A stretch of DNA of 64,000 nucleotides from Candidatus Krumholzibacteriia bacterium (GTDB lineage Bacteria > Krumholzibacteriota > Krumholzibacteriia > WVZY01 > JAKEHA01). Location of the stretch: assembly GCA_029865265.1 (NCBI GenBank), contig JAOUHG010000009.1, positions 58,948-122,947 of the forward strand. Reading direction: 5' to 3'. The position numbers and the translations under genes are program-made. Positions 35,899-45,402 of this stretch are shown here, in pieces. The notes below the pieces were generated by a model, which made no database searches, was not told where the DNA came from, and saw nothing but the letters and a program-made list of their open reading frames with translations. How positions within the stretch are numbered: position 1 is the stretch's first letter; each line of letters starts with the position of its first letter.

Positions 35899-37253
35899 AA
35901 CTCTCGTTCTACGGAGCCGCCGAAACCGTCACCGGGTCCAAGTACCTGTTCGAGAACGGAAGCAAGAAGATCCTGGTGGACTGCGGCCTGTTCCAGGGAC
36001 TCAAGAAGCTGCGCCTGCGCAACTGGGACGAACCACCCTTCGACGTGGCTGAAATCGACGCCGTGGTCCTGACCCACGCCCATATTGATCACAGCGGCTA
36101 TCTGCCAGTATTGATGAAGAAGGGATATAAGGGCCCGGTGTACTGCACCTCGGGTACTCGCGACCTGTGCAGTATCCTGCTGCCGGACTCGGGACACCTG
36201 CAGGAAGAGGAAGCCCGCTTCCTCACCAAGCACAAGTACTCGCGCCACGACCCCGCGCTCCCGCTCTACACACGCGAGGACGCCGAGCAATGCCTGAAGC
36301 AGCTGCACGTGGTCGACTTCGACACCGACTTCGATCTCGGTCACGGGCTGACCTTCCGTTACACCCGCGCCGGACACATCCTCGGGTCGGCGTGGGTGAC
36401 GTTCATGCAGGATGGCTACCGGGTGGTGTTCTCCGGCGACGTCGGCCGCCAACACGACGTGCTGATGAAGCCGCCCATCGGGATCGAACACGCGGACGTG
36501 CTCATCTGCGAGTCCACCTATGGCAACCGCCGCCACCCGGACACCAACCCCGGCATCGAGCTGCGCGATGTGATCCGGCGCACGGTTAAGCGCGGCGGCA
36601 CGCTGGTTATCCCCGCCTTCGCGGTGGGACGCACGCAATCCCTGTTGTATCTGATATCGGAACTGGACAAGGCCGGCGAGATTCCGGACGTGCCCATCTA
36701 CCTGAACAGCCCGATGGCCATCGACGCCACCGAGATCTACTGCGACCACGCCGGCGAGCACCGGCTAAACGACAAGCAATGTGGCGAGATGTCGCGCGTT
36801 GCGGAGTTCGTTCGCAGCGAAGAGGGGTCGCGGGCGCTCAACACCAACGACGGCCCCGCCATCATCATCGCCGGCAGCGGCATGGCCACCGGCGGACGCG
36901 TGGTGCACCACCTGCGCATGCTGCTGCCCGATCCCATCAACACGGTGCTGCTGGCCGGTTTCCAGGCCCCGGGCACGCGCGGAGAAGCGCTGCGCCAGCG
37001 CGTCGATTCGGTGAAGATCTTCGGGGAGTACATTCCCGTGCGGGCGGAAGTCGTGGAACTACACGCCATGTCCGCGCACGCGGACTACGTGGAATTGATC
37101 GAGTGGCTGAAATCGGTGAAGGCCGCGCCCAAACGCGTCTTCATCACGCATGGCGAAGTAAACGCGGCGGACGCGTTTCGTTCCCACCTGGATCAGAACT
37201 TCGGCTGGGACGCGGAGATCCCCGAGTACAGGGAAATCGTCCTTCTCAAGTAG
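35895..37253 (+). CDS. Metallo-beta-lactamase fold beta-CASP protein (RNA exonuclease-like)
   Basis: The 452-aa cytosolic protein begins with GTG (GTGA overlap with the upstream stop; GGAGGAAA ribosome-binding site). Motif 2 is H61AH63ID65H66SG, motif 1 LVDCG is in strand 2, motif 3 is in RAGHILGSAW and motif 4 in FSGDVGR. The beta-CASP insertion with PAFAVGRTQSLLYLI, YLNSPMA and a C-terminal RMM zinc-ligand region (ELHAMSAHADYVEL, ITHGE) follows. This matches the YSH1/CPSF73-like bacterial branch of 3'-5' or endo-ribonucleases, about 450-470 aa. An RNA-processing function is inferred from family. Confidence 0.92.
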   Translation: MKLSFYGAAETVTGSKYLFENGSKKILVDCGLFQGLKKLRLRNWDEPPFDVAEIDAVVLTHAHIDHSGYLPVLMKKGYKGPVYCTSGTRDLCSILLPDSGHLQEEEARFLTKHKYSRHDPALPLYTREDAEQCLKQLHVVDFDTDFDLGHGLTFRYTRAGHILGSAWVTFMQDGYRVVFSGDVGRQHDVLMKPPIGIEHADVLICESTYGNRRHPDTNPGIELRDVIRRTVKRGGTLVIPAFAVGRTQSLLYLISELDKAGEIPDVPIYLNSPMAIDATEIYCDHAGEHRLNDKQCGEMSRVAEFVRSEEGSRALNTNDGPAIIIAGSGMATGGRVVHHLRMLLPDPINTVLLAGFQAPGTRGEALRQRVDSVKIFGEYIPVRAEVVELHAMSAHADYVELIEWLKSVKAAPKRVFITHGEVNAADAFRSHLDQNFGWDAEIPEYREIVLLK

Positions 37254-37258
37254 GACCT

Positions 37259-37294
37259 GAGCGGAGGAGCGGTGTCGCACACGCCCCTCCGCTC
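37259..37294. terminator. Hairpin between convergent beta-CASP and malic enzyme genes
   Basis: Arms GAGCGGAGG (37259-37267) and CCTCCGCTC (37286-37294) form a 9-bp stem with further partial pairing in the loop. No clear T run follows, so efficiency is uncertain. Confidence 0.6.
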
Positions 37295-37306
37295 GATGAG
37301 AGTGCG

Positions 37307-38968
37307 CTACACGTAGCTCTGGTAAACCGGTTCGAACACGTGCTCGCGGATGAACGCCTCCATGTCGCGCGGCAGCGACACCGTGGCCAACTTTCGCTCG
37401 AAGGCCACGCCGGCCACGGCCGCCGCGATCTTCACCGACACGCCGCGGATCGCCGACAGTGGCGGGAAGAGCAGTCCGTCGGCAAGCGCCTGATCCGAGA
37501 CCTGTTTCGCCAGCGTACGCGCCGCCACCGCGAACATCTCGTTGGTCACCCGTGACGTGCGGCTGGCGATGATACCCAGAGCGATCCCCGGGAACACGTA
37601 GGCGTTGTTGGCCTGCCCGGGGACGAAATGGTTGCCGTTCATCAGCACCGGTCGGAACGGACTGCCGCTCGCGAACAGCGCGCGCCCGCCCGTCCAACGG
37701 TAGGCCTCTTCCGCCGTGCACTCCGAGTTGGCGGTCGGATTGGACAGCGCGAAGATGATGGGGCGCTCGTTGAGCGCGGCCATGGCCTCCAGCACGTCGC
37801 GCGTGAACGTCGCCGCCCGTCCGCTCACACCGATGAGCGCGGTGGGCTTGAGCGCGCGAATCGCGCTCAGCAAGTCCGGTGCGCCGGTGGCATCGTGCGC
37901 GTAGGGGAGCTTGTGCGATACCAGGTCGTTGCGGCTCTTCACCACCAACCCCTTGGAGTCCACCAGCCAGCACTGCCTGCGCGCCTCGTCCTGCGGCACT
38001 CCCTGATCCACCAGCGCCGACACGATGAGGTCCGCGATACCCACGCCCGCCTCGCCGGCACCCAGGAAGAGGAACCGCTGTTTCTTCAGCTCACCCTTGT
38101 TGATGCGCAGCGCCGAGTAGATGCCGGCCAGCGTCACCGCCGACGTGCCCTGGATGTCGTCATTGAACGTGCACACGCGGTCACGGTACTTCTCCAGTAT
38201 CCTGAAGGCGTTCTGGTTGCCGAAATCCTCGAACTGGATCAGCACCCCTGGCCAGCGTTCGTTGGCGGCGGTCACGAATTCCTCGACGAGGGCATCGTAA
38301 TCCGCTCCCCGCACGCGCCGCCGGCGCAGGCCCATGTACAGCGCGTCTTCCAGCAGGCTGGTGTTCTCGGTGCCCACGTCCAGCGTCACCGGCAGCGTCA
38401 GCGCCGGGTGCACGCCCGCGCACGCGGTATACAGTGAAAGCTTGCCGATGGGAATGCCCATGCCGTTGGCGCCCAGGTCGCCCAGTCCCAGGATGCGCTC
38501 GCCGTCGGTAACCACGATGGCACGCACATCGGCCTGCGGCCAGTTGGCGAGCACGTCACGCACGCGCCCGTGGTCCTCGATACCCACGTACAGCCCGCGC
38601 GCCCGGCGGAAGATATGCCCGTACTTCTGGCACGCCAGCCCCACGATGGGCGTGTAGATGATGGGCATCAATTCCTCCATGTTGTCCACGACCACGCGGT
38701 AGAACAGGGTCTCGTTGCGATCGAGCAGGCTGGCAAGAAAGATGTGGCGCTCGAGATCGTTGGGCTTTTCGCGGTAGTTGGACGTCACCCGGATGACCTG
38801 CTCATCCATGGTGGTGGGCCGGGGCGGCAACAGGCCGTGCAGGCCGAGCGCGTCGCGCTCCTCTTCGGTGAACGCCGTGCCCTTGTTGAGCAGTGGGTTG
38901 TGCAGAAGATCGGCGCCGTGCGGAAAGTTGTGCGTCCGCGTCCGTGCGCTGGTCGATCGCTTAGTCAT
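37307..38968 (-). CDS. maeA: NAD-dependent malic enzyme (large, MaeA/SfcA-like)
   Basis: The 553-aa product decarboxylates malate to pyruvate with reduction of NAD(P)+. Landmarks are NPLLNKGTAFTEEERDALGL at the N-terminus, the catalytic Tyr segment ELMPIIYTPIVG, RGLYVGIEDHGRV, the lysine-region LGLGDLGANGMGIPIGKLSLY, metal ligands in FEDFGNQNAF and FNDDIQGTSAVTLAG, and the NAD loop FLGAGEAGVGIA. This is the ~550-residue class (MaeA-like, ME1-type), not the short phosphotransacetylase-fused class. It is the last gene of an operon with nifJ, so its pyruvate would feed pyruvate:ferredoxin oxidoreductase or be drawn from it. TAGGAG lies 9 nt before ATG 38968, and the upstream FAD oxidase stops only 11 nt before it. 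Confidence 0.95.
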   Translation of the reverse strand: MTKRSTSARTRTHNFPHGADLLHNPLLNKGTAFTEEERDALGLHGLLPPRPTTMDEQVIRVTSNYREKPNDLERHIFLASLLDRNETLFYRVVVDNMEELMPIIYTPIVGLACQKYGHIFRRARGLYVGIEDHGRVRDVLANWPQADVRAIVVTDGERILGLGDLGANGMGIPIGKLSLYTACAGVHPALTLPVTLDVGTENTSLLEDALYMGLRRRRVRGADYDALVEEFVTAANERWPGVLIQFEDFGNQNAFRILEKYRDRVCTFNDDIQGTSAVTLAGIYSALRINKGELKKQRFLFLGAGEAGVGIADLIVSALVDQGVPQDEARRQCWLVDSKGLVVKSRNDLVSHKLPYAHDATGAPDLLSAIRALKPTALIGVSGRAATFTRDVLEAMAALNERPIIFALSNPTANSECTAEEAYRWTGGRALFASGSPFRPVLMNGNHFVPGQANNAYVFPGIALGIIASRTSRVTNEMFAVAARTLAKQVSDQALADGLLFPPLSAIRGVSVKIAAAVAGVAFERKLATVSLPRDMEAFIREHVFEPVYQSYV

Positions 38969-38979
38969 GATACTGGCTC

Positions 38980-40368
38980 CTATTGCGGCCGGATGTTCTG
39001 ATTCATTCTGAAGAAGTTTTCTGGATCGTACTTTCTCTTCAACTTCACCAGCTTGTCCCACACGTCCTTCGGGTACGCATCGCGTACCCGCGCCTCACCC
39101 TCGTCGCTGATGAAATTCACATACACGCCATGCGCGAAAGGCTTGGTGACCTCCCAGATGTCACGCGCCCAGCTCGTGCACTTGGCGTCATCGCTTGCAT
39201 CGGCCCAGCGTCCGTGCACGTTCATGATGAACCTGGGCGTGCGGAACGCGTACGGGGTGGCCGCGGCGGGCACGCGCGACGGCGCCCCGCCCATATGCGT
39301 CAGCAGCACCTCGCAACTGGGCGTGGGGGCGCGCTGCATCTGTTCCAGGACCACGTCGATGCACCCGTCCGCAAGATCCTCGATGTGGTGCGACTTCCAG
39401 TAATTGCGCGCACCGTGTGCGTTGAGCGCGTCGAAGGCGGCCTGCCATTCCACCCACGGCGTCATGCCCGCGTGTTCTCCGTAGGCGGTTTCCTTCCAGC
39501 GCAGGTCCTTGAGCAGGCGCTTGCCCGCAGCCTGACTCCCGAGGTGGACGAAGGGCACCACCACCACCAGCCGGCCGTGCACCTTGGCGGGCAGGAACGG
39601 AAGCGCCGGCGCGCGGCGCAGCACCGCCCAAACCGTGGTTTCGTCGGGAAGCGTGGCCAGGTAGTCGCGGTGGAACTGCAGGTATTCCCGGGCGGTGTCC
39701 ATGGGGTGCACCAGCAGTCCGGTGAACACTTCCGGACCCACGCGCGCGCATTTGAACAGGAACGACGTCACCACGCCGAAGTTTCCCCCGCCCCCGCGAA
39801 TGGCCCAGAACAGGTCGGGGTTTTCCTTTGCGCTCGCGGTCACCGCGCTGCCGTCGGCCAGCACCACTTCCGCCGAGAGCAGGTTGTCGACCGTGAGGCC
39901 GTACTTGCGCGAGATCCAGCCGAAACCGCCACCCAGGGTCAGGCCCGACACCCCGGTGTGGGAGACGATACCCCCCGGAACCGCCAGGCCGTAGCGCTGC
40001 GTCTCGTGGTCGAGGTCGCCGAACAGGCATCCCGCGCCCACGCGTGCGGTCTTCTTCTTTACATCCACGTGCACCCAGCGCATGGGAGTGAGGTCGATCA
40101 CCACGCCGCCATCGCACACCGCGTTGCCGGCCACATTGTGGCCGCCGCCCTTCACCGCCACCGGCGCGCCGTGTTCGCGGGCCAGGTTGATGGCCAGGAT
40201 GACGTCGTGGATCCCGACGCAGCGGGCGATCAGCGCGGGACGCCGGTCGATCATGCCGTTCCAGATGCTGCGCGCGTCGTTGTACTGTGGATCTCCGGGC
40301 TGAATGAGGTCGCCCCGGAACCTCGTCTTCCATGTGTCGATCACGCTGCTCGTGAGGGGTGCGGCCAT
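38980..40368 (-). CDS. FAD-linked oxidase (PCMH / berberine-bridge-like)
   Basis: The 462-aa protein has a PCMH FAD-binding domain with H77 in VKGGGHNVAGN, the residue that forms the 8-alpha-histidyl FAD link in this family. It also has the phosphate-binding LTLGGGFGWISRKYGLT and a C-terminal BBE motif (YDPENFFRMNQNI). The second covalent site of bicovalent members (Cys in the GxCxxVG loop) is absent: the loop reads GGIVSHTGVSG. This suggests a mono-covalent enzyme. Typical substrates are sugars, alcohols or lactones, and none can be named here. It sits between the DHOD-like gene (23-nt gap) and the malic enzyme (11-nt gap) in one minus-strand operon. No signal peptide was seen. Confidence 0.9.
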   Translation of the reverse strand: MAAPLTSSVIDTWKTRFRGDLIQPGDPQYNDARSIWNGMIDRRPALIARCVGIHDVILAINLAREHGAPVAVKGGGHNVAGNAVCDGGVVIDLTPMRWVHVDVKKKTARVGAGCLFGDLDHETQRYGLAVPGGIVSHTGVSGLTLGGGFGWISRKYGLTVDNLLSAEVVLADGSAVTASAKENPDLFWAIRGGGGNFGVVTSFLFKCARVGPEVFTGLLVHPMDTAREYLQFHRDYLATLPDETTVWAVLRRAPALPFLPAKVHGRLVVVVPFVHLGSQAAGKRLLKDLRWKETAYGEHAGMTPWVEWQAAFDALNAHGARNYWKSHHIEDLADGCIDVVLEQMQRAPTPSCEVLLTHMGGAPSRVPAAATPYAFRTPRFIMNVHGRWADASDDAKCTSWARDIWEVTKPFAHGVYVNFISDEGEARVRDAYPKDVWDKLVKLKRKYDPENFFRMNQNIRPQ

Positions 40369-40391
40369 ACGTCGAGCATCCTTTCCGTAAG

Positions 40392-41407
<1,016 letters not shown>

Positions 41408-41411
<4 letters not shown>

Positions 41412-44400
41412 TTTGCGGCCTCCGGGGTTTCATCAGTGCCGGGTTTGTTGAAGGCGGCGCGCTGCAGACGTTTCCATCGCTCGTCCACGTTCGCCTGCGC
41501 GCCCTTCAGCAGGAGTGCGGCGTGCTCCGGGTTGGAGCGCAGCAACATGCGGTAGCGGCTCTCATTGTAGATGTAGTCCTTCAGCTTGATCTTGGGCGGC
41601 GCGCTGTCCAGTTGCAGCGGGTTCCTGCCCTGCGCCGCCAGCCGCGGATCGAAGCGGTACAGCGGCCAGTAGCCGCTCTCGCTGGCCAGCTTCTGCTGGG
41701 TGAGCCCGTTGGCCATGTCGATGCCGTGGGCGATGCAGTGGCTGTATGCAATGATGAGCGACGGCCCCGGGTAGCTCTCCGCCTCCACCAGCGCGCGCAG
41801 CGTCTGCTGGTCGGACGCGCCCATGGCGATCTGCGCCACGTACACGTGGCCGTACGACATAGCGATGGCACCGATGTCCTTCTTGGGGGTGGCCTTGCCA
41901 CCGCTGGCGAACTTCGCCACCGCACCCATGGGTGTTGCCTTGGATGACTGGCCGCCGGTGTTCGAGTACACCTCGGTGTCGAGCACCAGCAGGTTCACGT
42001 TGCGCCCGCCGGCGAGCACGTGGTCCAGCCCGCCGAAGCCGATGTCATACGCCCAGCCGTCACCACCCACGATCCATACGCTCTTGCGCACCAGCGCGTC
42101 CGCCACCGCGAGCAGGTCTTTTGACCACGCAGTACCCAGGGGGCGCAACTGCGCCTTGAGTTCGGCCACGCGGTGGCGCTGTGCCGCAATCGCGTCCTCG
42201 TTGACCTGCTCGGCCTCGAGGATGGCGCCGGCCAGCTCGGGGGCCACGTCGCCGCGGTGCGCGCGCAGCAGCGATTGCGCCAGCGCCTGCTGCGCGTCGA
42301 GCGCCTCCCGCATCCCCAGGCCGAACTCGGCGTTGTCTTCGAACAGCGAGTTGCTCCACGCGGGCCCGCGCCCGTCGCCGTTGGCGGTCCAGGGCGTGGT
42401 GGGCAGGTTGCCGCCGTAGATGGACGAGCATCCAGTGGCGTTGGCCACCAGCACGCGATCCCCGAAGAGCTGCGTCATCAGGCGCAGATACGGGGTCTCG
42501 CCGCAACCGGCGCACGCGCTCGAAAACTCGAACAGCGGGGTCTTGAGTTGTACGTCCTTGACCTTGGAGTAGCCCAGGCTCTGAGCCTCCGCACTTCCGG
42601 CGCTGAACACCTCGGGCAGCGCAAGGAAGAAGTCCCAGTGCGCCGTATGATCGGCGCCGATGGATTCGCGCGGGTGCATGTTGATGGCCTTGCGCGCCAC
42701 GTTGCTCTTGTCGCGCGCGGGGCATATCTCCACGCAGAGCCGGCAGCCGGTGCAGTCGTCCGCGGACACCTGCAGCGTGTAGTGCTGTCCGGAGAGTTCA
42801 CGCCAGCGCGCGGCTTCATGCTGGAAGCCCTGCGGCGCCCCGGCGTACGCGGCTTCCGGCGCCACCTTGCCGCGGATCACCGAATGCGGGCACACCATGA
42901 CGCACTTGCCGCACTGGATGCACAGGTCGGGCTCCCACACCGGCACCTCCAGCGCGATGTTGCGCTTCTCGATGGCGGTGGTCCCGGTGGGGTAGGTCCC
43001 ATCGGCCGGGAACGCGCTCACCGGCAACGAGTCCCCGTCGCCCGCGAGCAGGCGCTGCACGAAACCCTCCGCGCTTCGCCGGGTACCACCGGCGGGCGCG
43101 GGCGCCCCGGCCGGCACCTTCAGTTCGTGCAGGTGCGCAATGGAGGCGTCCACCATGGCGTGGTTGGCGCGCACCACTGCTTCGCCGCGCTTGCCGTAGG
43201 TCTTGGTGATGGCGTCCTTGATGCGCGCAATCGCGTCGTCGCGTTCCAGCACGCCGGAGAGCGCAAAGAACGCCGTCTGCATGATGGTGTTGATGCGCAC
43301 GCCCATGTTGTTCTCACGCGCAAGCGCATAGGCGTCGATGGCGTACACCTTGAGCTTCTTCTCGATGATCTCCCTGCGCACCTGTTCCGGAATGTGCTCC
43401 CACACCTGTTCGGTCGGGTACGGCGCGTTGAGCAGCAGCACGGCACCGTCACGCGCCAGATCCAGCACGTCGTAGCGATCCAGGAAACCATACTGGTGCA
43501 CGGCCACGAAGTCCGCCTTCTCGATGAGATACGGACTGCGGATGGGGTTGGGCCCGAAGCGCAGGTGCGACACCGTGCGCGCACCCGCCTTCTTGGAGTC
43601 GTAGACGAAGTACCCCTGCACGAAGCGGTCGGTTTCCTCGCCGATGATCTTGATGGAGTTCTTGTTGGCGCCGACGGTGCCGTCGGAACCGAGTCCCCAG
43701 AACACCGCGCGCACCACACCCTGCGGCTCGATCCAGAACGATGGGTCCCATTCGAGGCTGGTGTGACTGACATCGTCGCTGATGCCAACGGTGAAGTGGT
43801 TCCTGGGCTGCTTCTGCGCCAGATTGTCGAGCACCGCCTTCACCATGGCGGGCGTGAACTCCTTGGAGGAGAGTCCATAGCGCCCGCCCACCACGCGCGG
43901 CTGATGCTTGAAGTGTGGAGACTGCGACTGCGTATCCTCGCACACCGCGGTTATGACATCCTGATACAGCGGTTCACCCGCACCCCCCGGTTCCTTGGTG
44001 CGGTCCAGCACGGCGATGGTTTTCACGGTGGCGGGCAACGCGCCCATCAGATGCGCGGCGGAGAAGGGCCTGAACAGGCGCACCTTGATGGCACCCACCT
44101 TCTCGCCCGTTGCAGCCAGGTGCTCCACGGTTTCCCCGATGGTCTCTACCCCTGAACCCATGGCGATGACCACGCGATCCGCGTCGGGCGCACCCACATA
44201 GTCGAACAGGTGGTAGGGGCGTCCGGTGCGCGCGGCCAGCGCGTCCATCGCGCGCTGCACCGCCTCCGGCACGGCGGCGTAGAAAGGATTGGCCGCCTCG
44301 CGCGCCTGGAAGAACGTGTCCGGATTGTGCGCGGTGCCGCGGATCACGGGGTGATCCGGCGAGAGCGCCCGTCCGCGATGGGCATGGATTGCCACGGGCG

Positions 44401-45076
44401 AAAGCAGGGCGCGGATGTCATCGTCGGAGAGCACGTCGACCTTCTGGATCTCGTGCGAGGTACGGAACCCGTCGAACGCATGCAGGAATGGCACGCGCGA
44501 TTCCAGCGTGGCCGCGTGCGCCACCAGCGCCAGGTCCATCACTTCCTGTACATTGGCCGAGAACAGCATGGCAAAGCCCGTCTGCCGCGCCGCCATCACG
44601 TCGCTGTGATCGCCAAAGATGGAGAGGGCGTGGGTGGCCACCGATCGCGCGGCAATGTGGAACACGGTGCACGTGAGCTCGCCGGCGATCTTGTACATGT
44701 TGGGGATCATGAGCAGCAGGCCCTGGCTGGCGGTGAAGGTGGTGGTCAGCGCGCCTGCCTGCAGGGCACCGTGCACGGCTCCCGCCGCACCGCCCTCGCT
44801 CTGCATCTGGATTACGCGGGGGATGCCGCCGAACACGTTGGGGATCTCGCGCGATGCCCATTCGTCGGCCAGTTCACCCATGGTGGATGACGGCGTGATG
44901 GGATAGATGGCAATGACCTCGCTCGCGCGATACGCAACATGCGCGGCGGCGTCATTGCCGTCGAGACAACGCAGGGGCCGGGTTCCCTTTGGTGTGACGG
45001 GCCGGTCGGCCTGGTTGGCGGGGTGTTTCTCTCCTGTGGCGCGCCCCTTCGCGCGCCGCTGCGTGGCCTGCGGCAT
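41408..45076 (-). CDS. nifJ: Pyruvate:ferredoxin (flavodoxin) oxidoreductase, single-chain
   Basis: The 1222-aa protein is a complete homodimeric-type POR. It catalyses pyruvate + CoA + oxidised ferredoxin to acetyl-CoA + CO2 + reduced ferredoxin. Domain order is alpha-like PP domain ([24 protein letters not shown]), CoA-binding domain, gamma domain ([13 protein letters not shown]), a 2x[4Fe-4S] ferredoxin domain ([13 protein letters not shown] about residue 715, [13 protein letters not shown] about 770), and the TPP domain. The last has a third cluster motif CAGCGETPY...GCSSIYGG and GDGWAYDIG plus [13 protein letters not shown]. An N-terminal Lys/Arg-rich extension of ~30 residues precedes the usual start. 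GAAGGA lies before ATG 45076. The promoter at 45141-45169 overlaps palindromic boxes, which suggests control by a DNA-binding regulator. Confidence 0.96.
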
Positions 45077-45140
45077 ATGCGAATCCTTCTCTATTGCTGT
45101 GTATGCCTGTCGGCATGGGCGGAGATATTCCGCCGTCTGC

Positions 45141-45169
45141 AGTTTAGGTTAATAGTTACCCGCGGGCAA
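45141..45169 (-). promoter_or_regulatory. Predicted nifJ operon promoter
   Basis: On the minus strand TTGCCC (45169-45164), a 17-nt spacer and TAAACT (45146-45141) place the start about 60 nt before the nifJ ATG. Confidence 0.5.
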
Positions 45170-45233
45170 TCTATTTTTCGGATAGTTTTGTCCGAAATAG
45201 ACTTAGCGGGTCCTTTTTTGATCCCCCGCGGGT
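45158..45233. promoter_or_regulatory. Operator-like dyads in the nifJ / surface-protein intergenic region
   Basis: TTTCGGA-N8-TCCGAAA (45176-45182, 45191-45197) is a 22-bp dyad just upstream of the nifJ -35. It is flanked by ACCCGCGGG (45158-45166, overlapping the -35) and its inverse CCCGCGGGT (45225-45233). The arrangement looks like a multi-site operator. The 326-nt gap 45077-45402 has no other coding signal. Confidence 0.55.
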
Positions 45234-45280
45234 CGAAACGGCGCACATAGTGGTGAGGGGCAAGACTGTTCACGGGCCCA

Positions 45281-45309
45281 TTGACGCAACTGACGTATTG
45301 AGTTACAAT
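45281..45309 (+). promoter_or_regulatory. Promoter of the 45.4 kb surface-protein gene
   Basis: TTGACG (45281-45286), an exact 17-nt spacer and TACAAT (45304-45309) lie about 90 nt before the ATG at 45403. This is the best sigma-70-type match in the window. Confidence 0.75.
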
Positions 45310-45402
45310 TACGGGGTATTCAATCGGCTCGCGTCGCGGACCGCCTCACCACGGTCCCCGTCCCTCCGTAGAAACCCGTTCCCGGCTGCACGGAGGTGTC
45401 CC

